Translations under genes and position numbers: made by a program | Shown: in pieces, positions 16,537-25,184 of the stretch | Numbering within the stretch: the first letter of the stretch is position 1 | How the letters are laid out: each line of letters opens with the position of its first letter | The notes under the pieces: model-generated | Told to the model about the DNA's origin: nothing | The model's database searches: none | The model's input: the letters and a program-made list of their open reading frames with translations, nothing else | Assembly: GCA_025927765.1 (NCBI GenBank) | Contig: JAICKU010000022.1 | Location: 1-49,672, forward strand | DNA: 49,672 nt | DNA from: Burkholderiales bacterium | GTDB taxonomy: Bacteria > Pseudomonadota > Gammaproteobacteria > Burkholderiales > Casimicrobiaceae | Direction of reading: 5' to 3'

Positions 16537-19054
16537 GCGCCGCGTCGGGCGTCATGGCCGGGTCGAGCGCGTCCGCGGGCGCCACCCGTGTTTCGTGCAA
16601 AACGGCCGGACGCGTCGGGCGCCGCTCCGTCGCCGCGCGCCAGCTCGGATGCGCGTCGGGCGACGTCCACACGTCGAAATGCAGTGCGGACAGCGCGATC
16701 GGATCGGTGAGCAGCTGGCTGCGATCCTGCGCCGACAGCGCATCGGCGCCCTGCCGCAGCGCGCGCGCGACGAGCGCGTCGGCCACCGCTTCGCGCGGCC
16801 AGCGCTGGATCGGCCGCATCACCGCCTGTCCCGACACGAGCGCGTTGACGATCGGATCGACGATCGCCGTGGCGAGGTCGGCGGGCGGTGGCGCGTGGTG
16901 CCAGTAACGCCGCGTCGCGCGGATGATCGGCGGCGGGTGCGACTCCTCGGGAATCAGGAAGTATTTGCGGCGCCGCAGCTTGCGCCCGAGGCCCACGCGG
17001 CTCGTCACCACCGACAGGGGAATCGACAGCACGAGCGCGCCTACGACCGGCGCCAGCCACCACAGGTACAACGGATTCAACAGCCACACGACCGCCGCCC
17101 ACACGACGCCGAAGATCGTGTGCAGGCCGTGCCGCTCGAGCGCCATCGCCCACGTCGTTTCGCTGTCGCCGCGCGGCGGCGACTTCCAGCGCAGCTTGCG
17201 GCCGAGGAACGCCATCACGACGAACTGCGTGTGGAACAGCATGCGGATCGGCGCGAGCAGCGCCGACACGAGCATCTCGCCCGCGACGCTCGCCGCGAGA
17301 TGCACGCGACCGCCGTAATGCGCCGGCTCGGTCGCCGCGACGCGCACGCCGGCGAGGATTTTCGGCAGAAACAGCAGCAGCGCCGTCGCCGAGAACAGCG
17401 TGATCGCCCATTCCGGCCGCCACTGCGGCCACAGCGGAAAGAGCTGGTACGGATGCGTGAAGTACGTGGGCTCGGTCAGCGTTTGGATCGCGAGCAGCGC
17501 CGTCGACAGGATCAGGAACAGGAACCACAGCGGCGCCGACAGGTACGCGAGCACGCCGGTCATGAACACGGCGCGATGCGCGGGATGCAGCCCCTTCATC
17601 CAGAAGAGGCGGAAGTTCATCAGGTTGCCCTGGCACCAGCGCCGGTCGCGCGCGAGCTCGTCGATCAGGTTCGGCGGCATTTCCTCGTAGCTGCCGGGAA
17701 GATCGTACGCAATCCACACGCCCCAGCCGGCGCGCCGCATCAGCGCCGCCTCGACGAAATCGTGCGACAGGATCTCGCCCGACAGCGCGCCGTGCCCGGG
17801 CAGCCGCCCGATCGCGCAGTAGCGGATGAACGGTGCGACGCGAATGATCGCGTTGTGCCCCCAGTAATGCGACTCGCCGAATTGCCACGCATGCAATCCC
17901 GCGGTGAAGAGCGGCCCGTACACGGCGGTGGCGAACTGCTGCACGCGCGCATAGAGCGTGTCGCGGCCGGCGGCGCGCGGCGCGGTCTGGATGATGCCGG
18001 CGTCGGGATTGGCCTCGGCGATGCGCACGAGCGCGGTGAGGCAATCGCCGGTCATCACGCTGTCGGCGTCGAGCACGATCATGTAGCGGTACTTGCGGCC
18101 CCAGCGCCGGCAGAAGTCGGCGATGTTGCCGCTCTTGCGCTTGATGCGGTGCTGGCGCCAGCGATAGAAGATGCGCCCGAAGCCGTCGACGGCGCGGCAC
18201 AGCGCGAACCACGCGTCGAGCTCCGCGACGCGCGTGTCCGCATTGCCGGTATCGGACAGCACGAAGAAATCGAAGCGGTCGAGCGCACCCGTGTCGCGCA
18301 GCGATTCGTACGTGGCGCGCAAGCCGCCGAACACGCGCGGCACGTCCTCGTTGCAGATCGGCATCACGATCGCCGTGCGCGCGTCGGGGGGAATCGCATT
18401 CGGCGCGTCGCCGATCATGCGGCTCGAGATCGCGTAGCGATCGCGCCGGCGCGAAAGGACCCAGAAGCCCGCGACCGCGGTCCAGAAGCCGGCGGATATC
18501 CACGCGAACAGGATCGCGAACAGCGCGAGGATCGCCATCTCGAGCGGCGTCGTCCCGTGATACGGCAGCACGAGCGCCATGTAGTCGGTGGCGACGAGCG
18601 TCTGCGTGACGATCAGTGCCACGAGCAGGAGGCGCCGATGCGACGCCTGCCGCTTCCAGCGGCTGCCGGGATGCCGCGGACGCGACGGATGGCGCCGGTC
18701 GTCCCGCGCCGGCGACTCCTCGTCGCGGCCCTTGCGCAGGCCCGGCCACGCGTGCGGCGCCATGGGGATTCGCGCGAGGCGCGGTGTCGTCTCGAGCCGC
18801 TCCCGGCCGTGCACGTCGCGCGTGTCGATCGGCGTTTGCGTGGCGGCGGTGGCGAGGCGCAGGCGCGCGCCGATGGTGCCGAATACGCTGCGTCCGGCGC
18901 TGGCCGCGTCGGCCAGCGCTTCATGGATGCGCGCGAGCGCATGCGGCGCATCGCGCGCCTTCGCCGCCTCGGCGGCGACAGCGCTGCGGCGCGCGGCGGC
19001 GAGCGGCAGGCGCGCGAGATAGCGGTCGACGACGTCCGTCGCATTCATGGTCAT
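16529..19054 (-). CDS. opgH: Glucan glucosyltransferase OpgH (MdoH)
   Basis: OpgH is the inner-membrane glucosyltransferase that makes the beta-1,2-glucan backbone of osmoregulated periplasmic glucans. The 841-residue length and multi-helix layout match the family. The GT2 catalytic set is visible: LDADSVMTGD, GHNAIIRVAPF, HDFVEAALMRRAGWG and the RDRRWCQGN (QxxRW-like) motif. Helices occur near 140-190 and repeatedly after the catalytic domain. Its ATG overlaps the opgG stop (ATGA at 19051-19054) and its 3' end overlaps the c-di-GMP gene, so expression is coupled both ways. The N-terminal cytoplasmic region (1-135) is long and basic. Confidence 0.96.
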   Translation of the reverse strand: MTMNATDVVDRYLARLPLAAARRSAVAAEAAKARDAPHALARIHEALADAASAGRSVFGTIGARLRLATAATQTPIDTRDVHGRERLETTPRLARIPMAPHAWPGLRKGRDEESPARDDRRHPSRPRHPGSRWKRQASHRRLLLVALIVTQTLVATDYMALVLPYHGTTPLEMAILALFAILFAWISAGFWTAVAGFWVLSRRRDRYAISSRMIGDAPNAIPPDARTAIVMPICNEDVPRVFGGLRATYESLRDTGALDRFDFFVLSDTGNADTRVAELDAWFALCRAVDGFGRIFYRWRQHRIKRKSGNIADFCRRWGRKYRYMIVLDADSVMTGDCLTALVRIAEANPDAGIIQTAPRAAGRDTLYARVQQFATAVYGPLFTAGLHAWQFGESHYWGHNAIIRVAPFIRYCAIGRLPGHGALSGEILSHDFVEAALMRRAGWGVWIAYDLPGSYEEMPPNLIDELARDRRWCQGNLMNFRLFWMKGLHPAHRAVFMTGVLAYLSAPLWFLFLILSTALLAIQTLTEPTYFTHPYQLFPLWPQWRPEWAITLFSATALLLFLPKILAGVRVAATEPAHYGGRVHLAASVAGEMLVSALLAPIRMLFHTQFVVMAFLGRKLRWKSPPRGDSETTWAMALERHGLHTIFGVVWAAVVWLLNPLYLWWLAPVVGALVLSIPLSVVTSRVGLGRKLRRRKYFLIPEESHPPPIIRATRRYWHHAPPPADLATAIVDPIVNALVSGQAVMRPIQRWPREAVADALVARALRQGADALSAQDRSQLLTDPIALSALHFDVWTSPDAHPSWRAATERRPTRPAVLHETRVAPADALDPAMTPDAAHG

Positions 19055-20589
19055 TGCGCGGGCAGGATGTAGCTCCACGTCTCCGAGAGCGTGGTGGTGC
19101 CGGTGCGCAGGAACGCGCGAAGCTCCGACGCCTTCTTGTCGTCGTGCCGCTTGAAGCGCAGCGCGAGCCGCCAGCCGTTGGTCACGTCGTTGCGATACGC
19201 GTTCACTTCGACGATCTCGATGTTGGCGTCGCCGCTCACCACGCCTTCCACCGGCGTGTCGATCGGCAGCTTCTTCAGCACTTCGCCTTCGAAGTCGATC
19301 ATGAACGCAATGCTGTCGTCGGGCTTGCGGCGATACCCGTGCCCGCGCCGCGATTGCGACACGTGCGCGAGCGTGGGCAGCGTCTCGTTTTCCATCTGCC
19401 ACAGCATGCGGTAGTCGAGGTCGTATCCCTGCTGCGGCGCCGGCGACACGTCGGGGACGAAATACGCGACGACGTTGTCGTTCGTTTCGTCGGGCGTCGG
19501 GATCTGCACGAGCTCGATGCGTCCGCCCCCCCATGCGCCGCGCGGCTCGATCCACACCGACGGACGCGTTTCGTAGCGCGCCTCGAGGTCCTCGTACCTG
19601 TAGAAGTGCCGGTCACGCTGCTGCACGCCGAAGCCCTGCGGGTTGTCGACCGCGAACGACGTCACGAGCAGGCGCTTGGGATTGACGAGCGGACGCCAAA
19701 GCCATTCGCCGGTGCCCGAGTGGATCGACAGGCCGTCGGAATCGTGCACCTCGGGGCGGAAGTCGTCGATGCCGATGCGATGGTTCTCGCCGAAGTAGTA
19801 CATGCTCGTGAGCGGTGCGAGCCCGAGCTTCGCGACGTTGTGGCGCAGGAAGAGCCGCGAGTGCACGTCGACGATGGTGTCCACGCCCGGGCGCAGCACG
19901 AAGCGGTACGCGCCGCTCGCCGACGGCGAATCGAGCAGCGCGTAGATGCGCAGGTCGTGCGCGTTGGGCTGCGGACGCTCGATCCAGAACTCGGTGAAGC
20001 GCGGGAACTCCTCGCCCGACGTGAGCGCGGTGTCGATCGCGAGCGCACGCGCGGAGATGCCGTAGCGCTGTCCCTTGCCGAGCGCGCGGAAGTAGCTCGC
20101 GCCGAGGAACACGAGCACCTCGTCCTTGTACTTCTGCGAGTTGACCGGGTAGTGCACGCGAAAGCCGGCGAAGCCCAGCCCCCTCAATGTATTCGGGTCG
20201 AGCTTGTTGTGGCCGTAATCGAAAAGATCGGGATCGAACGGAACGTCGCGCACGCCGCCGTTCGCCGTGATCTCGTGGATGGCGACCGGATAGTTGTAGT
20301 AGAGCCCCTGGTGAAAGAACATCACCTCGAACGGCAGCTTCGCCGTGCGCCACAACGCGCGGTCGGGCTTGTAGCGGATGTCGCGATACTGGTCGTACGT
20401 GAGCTCCTGCAGCGCCTTCGGCAGGTTCACGTCGGGCTTCTTGTACGCGCTCGCCGCGATATCCTTCGCGCGCTTCGCGACGTCCTCGAAGTCGAACGCG
20501 TGGCACGCGCCCGCCGCCGCGAGCGCGACGAGCATGAACGACGCGACGAGGACGCGCAGCCCGCGTCCTCGCGCGATCGTCACGGGCAC
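19051..20589 (-). CDS. opgG: Glucan biosynthesis protein OpgG (MdoG)
   Basis: OpgG is a periplasmic beta-sandwich protein needed to finish and branch osmoregulated periplasmic glucans; related proteins have recently been shown to act on beta-1,2-glucan. The 512-residue product has a signal peptide, then FDFEDVAKRAKDIAASAYKK and the family strings KLPFEVMFFHQGLYY, FAGFRVHYPVN, LGASYFRALGKGQRYG, SMYYFGENH and HSGTGEWLWRPLVNPK. The start appears to be a GTG at 20587-20589 (another GTG is at 20581-20583); no ATG precedes the signal peptide. It begins 8 nt after the upstream exported-protein gene. Confidence 0.95.
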   Translation of the reverse strand: MPVTIARGRGLRVLVASFMLVALAAAGACHAFDFEDVAKRAKDIAASAYKKPDVNLPKALQELTYDQYRDIRYKPDRALWRTAKLPFEVMFFHQGLYYNYPVAIHEITANGGVRDVPFDPDLFDYGHNKLDPNTLRGLGFAGFRVHYPVNSQKYKDEVLVFLGASYFRALGKGQRYGISARALAIDTALTSGEEFPRFTEFWIERPQPNAHDLRIYALLDSPSASGAYRFVLRPGVDTIVDVHSRLFLRHNVAKLGLAPLTSMYYFGENHRIGIDDFRPEVHDSDGLSIHSGTGEWLWRPLVNPKRLLVTSFAVDNPQGFGVQQRDRHFYRYEDLEARYETRPSVWIEPRGAWGGGRIELVQIPTPDETNDNVVAYFVPDVSPAPQQGYDLDYRMLWQMENETLPTLAHVSQSRRGHGYRRKPDDSIAFMIDFEGEVLKKLPIDTPVEGVVSGDANIEIVEVNAYRNDVTNGWRLALRFKRHDDKKASELRAFLRTGTTTLSETWSYILPAQ

Positions 20590-20597
20590 GTGCCCGT

Positions 20598-21062
20598 TCA
20601 GAAGCAGATCCGGCCGCCGAAGTGACGGCCAAAGCCGCCCGCGCAGACGCCGGGGCCCCAGTAGTACGGGCGCGGTGCGTAGTAGTACGGCACCGGATAG
20701 CTGTAGACCGGTGGCGCGTAATACACGGGCGGTGGCTGGACGACGACGTAGTCGCGCGGCGCGGGTGCCGCGTAATAGTCGGGCGGCACGTCGGACGGCG
20801 CCGGCGTGCTGGCGACGCCCGCCACCTGTCGTGCGATCTGCCATTCGCGCCACGCGAGCAGGCGGTCGGCTTCGGCGGCGGTGATCTCGCCACGCGAAAC
20901 GCGGCCTTCGGTTTCGCGCCGATAGAGGTCGAGGCGCTGCTCGACGGTTTGCGATTGCTCGGGCGTGAGTTGCGGCAGCGGCGGCGGCGACGATTGCGCG
21001 AGCGCCGCCGGAGCGCACAGCAGCGCCATCGTGAATCCCGACAGCGCGATCAGTCGTTTCAT
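20598..21062 (-). CDS. Exported Pro/Tyr-rich protein heading the opgGH operon
   Basis: A 154-residue protein with a clear signal peptide (cleaved after ALAQ), a helical segment with a short repeat-like SHOCT-type pattern (RRETEGRVSRGEITAAEADR), then a Tyr/Pro-rich tail (PPVYYAPPVYSYPVPYYYAP) ending in a Gly/Cys-rich motif. The ATG has a good GAGGAG site. It lies 8 nt before opgG, so it belongs to that operon. The function is unknown. The tail resembles cell-surface or matrix low-complexity proteins. Confidence 0.8.
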   Translation of the reverse strand: MKRLIALSGFTMALLCAPAALAQSSPPPLPQLTPEQSQTVEQRLDLYRRETEGRVSRGEITAAEADRLLAWREWQIARQVAGVASTPAPSDVPPDYYAAPAPRDYVVVQPPPVYYAPPVYSYPVPYYYAPRPYYWGPGVCAGGFGRHFGGRICF

Positions 21063-21457
21063 GCGAAAGCTCCTCGTTCTGTGCAGTACACGCGGATGGC
21101 GTTTCGACCGCGCGGCGAAGCGACCGTTTCCGGCCGCGGCACCGTACGGGGCGACGCGGCGAATGCGGCACCCGGGCGCGCAATCATACCGTCGTTGCGG
21201 ACCGCCTGCGCGCAGCAGGGGAACGTCGACGCACGCCGTTACAGTTGAACGTCGCCAGGTGTCGCTCGCGGGCGACGAGGCTTCGCCGTGTCATCGAATG
21301 AGGCGTCGCAAACGTTGGGGTCGTGGTGCGATGTTTGCGTCAGTGCAGCGAATGTGTGCGGCGCGAGAGTGAACGACGCGTGTGCTCGCGTAGCAATTAC
21401 ACGCGCGAGCGACATGCACGAATGCGCGCGTAGGACGACAACCCACAACAGGATGGA
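21063..21457. other. Intergenic region between divergent exported-protein genes
   Basis: These 395 bases separate the opg operon (minus) from the FecR/DUF6600 gene (plus) and should hold two divergent promoters. I see no convincing gene or RNA. A weak 7-bp inverted repeat (GCTCGCG/CGCGAGC, about 21382-21411) lies upstream of the FecR gene but is not significant in DNA this rich in CG. Confidence 0.5.
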
Positions 21458-23947
21458 ATGGTGATGACACGAGCGAGGGCATGGGCGTGGTGTGCGCGAC
21501 TCGTCGCGGTCGCGGCCGTCGTTTCGACGGGCGCGTTCGCGCAACCGCAGGACTACGGGTCCGATGTCGATCCGCCGGTGCGCGTCGGCCGGCTTTCAAA
21601 TCTCGAAGGACAGGCGAGCTTCTCGCCGGCAGGCAGCGAGGAATGGGTGGTGGCGAGTATCAACCGGCCGATCGTCACCGGGGATCGGCTGTGGTCCGAT
21701 GCGAATTCGAGCATCGAGCTCGCCACCGACAACAGCACGTGGTGGCTCGGCGACCAGACGAGCGTGACGGTGTCGAACCTCGACGATCGGATCGTGCAGA
21801 TGCAGGTGCGCGAAGGCGTGCTCGACGCGCAGGTGCAGCGCATCCCCGCGGGCTACATCGTCGAGATCGACACCCCGAACCTCGCGTTCTCCGTGACGCG
21901 TCCGGGCCGCTATCGCATCGAAGTGGACCCGCAGGAAGGCTCGACGCTCGTGGCCGTGCGCAACGGCCAGGGCGAGGTGTACGGCGAAACGGCGTCGTAC
22001 GTCATCACGTCGCAGCAGGCGTACCGTTTCTACGGCACGGACATCAGCGACAGCGAGTTCGTGTCGCTGCCGCCGCCCGATGCGTTCGATCGCTTCGTGG
22101 ACCAGCGCGCACGCCGCTACGCCGCGGCGCCGCGCTACGTGTCGCCCGACGTGATCGGCTACGAGGATCTCGACCAGTACGGCTCGTGGACCGTCGAGTC
22201 GACCTTCGGGAACGTGTGGTTCCCGCGCAGCACGCCCGTGGATTGGGCGCCGTATCGCAACGGGCACTGGTCGTGGATCGACCCGTGGGGCTGGACCTGG
22301 GTCGACGACGCGCCGTGGGGATTCGCGCCGTTCCACTACGGCCGCTGGGCCTACTTCAACCGCGGCTGGGGCTGGGTGCCGGGACCCAAGACCGTGCGCG
22401 CGGTATACGCGCCCGCGCTCGTCGCGTTCGTCGGCGGCAGCGGCTTCAGCATCGCGGTTTCGTCGGGCCCGGCGATCGGCTGGTTCCCGCTCGCGCCGCA
22501 CGAGGTATACGTGCCACCGTATCGCGTGACGCGCAACTACTTCCGGCAGGTGAACGTCAGCAACACCGTGATCAACGTGACGAACGTCACGAACATCTAC
22601 AACAATCCGGCGCGCATATCGCAACTCACGTACGCGAACAGGCGCGTGACGAATGCGGTGACCGCGGTGCCGCCCGCTGCCTTTGCACAGGCGCAGAACG
22701 TCGCGCGCGTGGCCGTGCCCGTGGCGCCCGCGGCCGTACAGCGCGCCGAGGTGCATTCGGTCGTGGCGGTGGCCCCGGCGCGTCCTGCGCTGCTCGGCGC
22801 CGGGCCGGCGGCACGCGCAAAGCCACCGGCGGCCGCGATGCAGCGCGCCGTCGTCGCGAAGGTGCCTCCGCCGCCGCCTCCGGTGCCCGACGCGCAGAAG
22901 ATCCAGGCACTCGAGAAGAACCCGGGACGTCCGCTCACGCAGACGCAGTTGCAGACGCTCCGCCGGGCCGCACCGCCGGCCGCTGCGGCACCCGCGCCGG
23001 TGCGCGTGGTCGAGCAGCCGAAGCCGGCTCCGAACGCGGCGCCGCCGGCGAACGCCGGGCCACGCGGCGCCGAGCGCCGGGCCGCACCCCCGAACGTTCC
23101 GGCGGCGGGTGCGGGCGCGGCAACGCCGCCCACGGCGCCGTCGCAGCGGCGAGGGCCACCGTCGGCGATCGAGCGGTCGGTGACCCGGCCGCCGGAAGCG
23201 CAGGGGCCGCAAGGCCAACCGGGCGCTGCACCGCGGCCGCCCGAGGCGCGTGCCCCGCAGGCCGGGCCGTCAGCCGTTCCGCGGCCGCCCGAAGCACGCC
23301 TGAAGCAAGGCGGCGCCGAAGGTCCCGCGCCGTCCGTCGCTCCACCGGGCCAGGCCAACCGGCCCGCGCCGCAGCTGCATCCGGGGCCGCGTCCGCCCGA
23401 GGCGCGACCGCAGCTCGCACCGGAACCGCGCGCAGCGCCGCGTCCGCCGGAAGCTGGCTCACCGGGCGCGGCGGAAGGCCGCGCGCCGTCTTCGGGGCCG
23501 CCGGGACAGGCCAGCCGGCCCGCGCCGCAGCTGCATCCGGCGCCGCGTCCGCCCGAAGCGCGACCGCAGCTTGCGCCCGAACCGCGCGCAGCGCCGCGTC
23601 CGCCCGAAGCCGCGCCGCCGGGGCAGGCCAACCGGCCCCCGCCGCAGTTGCACCCGGCGCCGCGGGCCCCCGAAGCCCGACCGCAGCCGGCGCCGGAGCC
23701 GCGCGCCGCACCGCGGCCGCCCGAAGCCCGACCGCAGCCGGCGCCCGAGCCGCGCGCAGCGCCACGGCCGCCGCAGCAACTGCATCCGCAGCCGGCACCC
23801 GAGCCGCGTGGCGGACCGCCGCCGCAGGCACAGGGTCGTCCTCAGCCGGCGCCGCCGGCCGCACACGGACCCGCGCAGCGGCCCACGCCGCCGGGGCAGG
23901 AGAAGGGGAAGGAGAAGGAGAACGACCGGAAGGATCAGAACGGCTAG
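21458..23947 (+). CDS. Exported FecR/DUF6600 protein with Pro-rich repeats
   Basis: An 829-residue protein with a signal peptide (cleaved after AFAQ), a FecR-like beta domain (about 42-190: VGRLSNLEGQASFSPAGSEE, GDRLW, WWLGDQTSVTV) and a Trp-rich block at 242-310 typical of DUF6600 (YGSWTVESTFGNVWFP, WAPYRNGHWSWIDPWGWTWV, FNRGWGWVPG). The last 400 residues are Pro/Ala/Gln-rich with tandem repeats built on PRPPEARPQLAPEPRAA. The domain order suggests an envelope or surface protein; FecR here is probably a structural fold rather than an anti-sigma partner, since no sigma factor gene is nearby. The end runs PGQEKGKEKENDRKDQNG, strongly charged. Confidence 0.88.
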   Translation: MVMTRARAWAWCARLVAVAAVVSTGAFAQPQDYGSDVDPPVRVGRLSNLEGQASFSPAGSEEWVVASINRPIVTGDRLWSDANSSIELATDNSTWWLGDQTSVTVSNLDDRIVQMQVREGVLDAQVQRIPAGYIVEIDTPNLAFSVTRPGRYRIEVDPQEGSTLVAVRNGQGEVYGETASYVITSQQAYRFYGTDISDSEFVSLPPPDAFDRFVDQRARRYAAAPRYVSPDVIGYEDLDQYGSWTVESTFGNVWFPRSTPVDWAPYRNGHWSWIDPWGWTWVDDAPWGFAPFHYGRWAYFNRGWGWVPGPKTVRAVYAPALVAFVGGSGFSIAVSSGPAIGWFPLAPHEVYVPPYRVTRNYFRQVNVSNTVINVTNVTNIYNNPARISQLTYANRRVTNAVTAVPPAAFAQAQNVARVAVPVAPAAVQRAEVHSVVAVAPARPALLGAGPAARAKPPAAAMQRAVVAKVPPPPPPVPDAQKIQALEKNPGRPLTQTQLQTLRRAAPPAAAAPAPVRVVEQPKPAPNAAPPANAGPRGAERRAAPPNVPAAGAGAATPPTAPSQRRGPPSAIERSVTRPPEAQGPQGQPGAAPRPPEARAPQAGPSAVPRPPEARLKQGGAEGPAPSVAPPGQANRPAPQLHPGPRPPEARPQLAPEPRAAPRPPEAGSPGAAEGRAPSSGPPGQASRPAPQLHPAPRPPEARPQLAPEPRAAPRPPEAAPPGQANRPPPQLHPAPRAPEARPQPAPEPRAAPRPPEARPQPAPEPRAAPRPPQQLHPQPAPEPRGGPPPQAQGRPQPAPPAAHGPAQRPTPPGQEKGKEKENDRKDQNG
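23345..23790 (+). repeat. Tandem Pro-rich coding repeats
   Basis: Three long units begin at 23345, 23501 and 23618. Each encodes PPGQA(N/S)RP(A/P)PQLHP and then two rounds of an APRPPEARPQ(L/P)APEPRAA-type unit. Spacings are 156 bp and 117 bp (52 and 39 residues). Near-identity at DNA level suggests recent expansion. Confidence 0.75.
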
Positions 23948-23981
23948 CAGCGCGCGCCGCGCTGCGCGAGCAGCGCGGCGC
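23948..23981. terminator. Hairpin after the FecR/DUF6600 gene
   Basis: CCGCGCTGC (23955-23963) and GCAGCGCGG (23968-23976) form a perfect 9-bp stem with a GCGA loop, directly after the stop codon and 18 nt before the end of the convergent small gene. It probably serves both directions. Confidence 0.55.
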
Positions 23982-23993
23982 TGCCGGAAGCCG

Positions 23994-24428
23994 TCAGCGA
24001 ATCCCCATGCCGGAGATCGGTCCGCCGACGGACACGGGTCCGTCGGTCGCGACCGGCACGCGGATCGCCGGCAGCGCGATGCCGCCGTTGTTGCCGCTTG
24101 CCGACGCCGAACCGCCGCTGCGGCCGAACGGAATCGCCGGGCGCATGCCCGCGACGATCTCCTCGACGCTCGCCGGCTTCCCGTTGCCGGTGATGCGCGC
24201 CTTGTCGATGGGCGGGCAGTTGTCGGTATTCATCGCGATCAACTGCTCGGCCCGCGTACGCATCGCGTCGCGCGCGGCCTTGCCGGCGTCGGAAAGGTCC
24301 ACCGGCGACGTCAGGCCCTGGTAGACCACCTCGTTGTTGCGGTCGACGATCACGTAGCATTCGGCGGCGACCGCGGGTACGGCGAGCGCAAGCGCGGCGA
24401 TGCCGGCGGCGTGGCGGAAGAAGCGCAT
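23994..24428 (-). CDS. Small exported protein, unknown
   Basis: A 144-residue protein with a signal peptide (cleaved after AVAA) and a compact N-terminal segment ECYVIVDRNNEVVYQGLTSP followed by VDLSDAGKAARDAM. This looks like a short beta-hairpin then helix, with one Cys pair (C24, C71). The C-terminal half is Gly/Ser/Asn-rich and disordered. The ATG follows a GAGGAGTTCC site. I have a sense of related Burkholderiales proteins but cannot name a function. It is convergent with the FecR/DUF6600 gene. Confidence 0.78.
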   Translation of the reverse strand: MRFFRHAAGIAALALAVPAVAAECYVIVDRNNEVVYQGLTSPVDLSDAGKAARDAMRTRAEQLIAMNTDNCPPIDKARITGNGKPASVEEIVAGMRPAIPFGRSGGSASASGNNGGIALPAIRVPVATDGPVSVGGPISGMGIR

Positions 24429-24614
24429 GCGGAACTCCTCGGTGACGGATGCGCCATGCTAAGCCGGCGGCCGGGGCATTCGCAACGCCAAGGCACCGAT
24501 CCGCGCATCGCAAGGCGCGATCGCGTGTCAAATGACAACGCAGGGGAAGTCACTGCGTGTCGCATTCGCGTCCGGACTCGACCCACGAGCGGACGCTCCA
24601 TCGAGCGGATCAGG

Positions 24615-25076
24615 TCATTGCGGCGGCGCGTCGGGCACGACGCGAAGCCAGCCCTGCGGACACGCCTGCACGGTCGGGTAGTAGCCGGTGTCGGGACAGT
24701 AGTACTGCGTCGCGGGCGCGGACCGCGTCTGCGGCTGCACGTACACGGTGGCCGGCGCGTCGTAGTCGTAGTAATACGTCGGAGAGTCGTAGTAGTACGG
24801 GTAGGCGTAGTAGCTCGGCCAGTACCACGGAATGCCGACGAACACGCTGCCGTAGCTGTGGTAGCGCGGATAGTAGCCGTGGCCGTACACCGGTCGGCCA
24901 TGGAAGTGCCCGCCGCCCCAATGCCCGCCGCGGTTGCCGCTCCAATGACCGCCGCCGCCGCTCCAATGCGCGCCGCCCCCACCCCCATGACCGCCGCCCC
25001 CGCGATCCGCCAGCGCCCCGCCCGCGACCAGTGCCGTACTCGCGGCCACCGCACATGCGACCAACGCTTTCTTCAT
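24615..25076 (-). CDS. Exported Gly/His- then Tyr-rich protein
   Basis: A 153-residue protein with a signal peptide (cleaved after ALA), a Gly/His/Trp-rich block (24-60: repeated HWSGGGG and GGHW) and a Tyr/Pro block (66-105: many YYY and YPYYYD runs). A short C-terminal domain with two Cys follows (YYCPDTGYYPTVQACPQGWL). The C-terminal piece is recurrent in small proteobacterial exported proteins. The His-rich region could bind metals, which is inference. It follows the same general design as the 154-residue protein at 20598-21062. Confidence 0.78.
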   Translation of the reverse strand: MKKALVACAVAASTALVAGGALADRGGGGHGGGGGAHWSGGGGHWSGNRGGHWGGGHFHGRPVYGHGYYPRYHSYGSVFVGIPWYWPSYYAYPYYYDSPTYYYDYDAPATVYVQPQTRSAPATQYYCPDTGYYPTVQACPQGWLRVVPDAPPQ

Positions 25077-25184
25077 GATCGACCTCCGCCACGTCCTCTT
25101 CGTTGGAATCTGCGCGTCGCGCGCGGTTCACCGTCACGGATGAAACGCGATGCCCATCGCGTCCGTTGACGCCGTAACGGTTCG

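Noticed and set aside
14290-16710. An 800-codon open frame antisense to the GGDEF-EAL gene
   Set aside because: The GGDEF and EAL motifs prove the minus strand. The antisense product is Arg/Ala/His-rich with no motif.
21063-21457. A small RNA or extra gene in the long intergenic region
   Set aside because: No conserved hairpin-terminator pair or open frame with a signal stood out; the only inverted repeat is weak.
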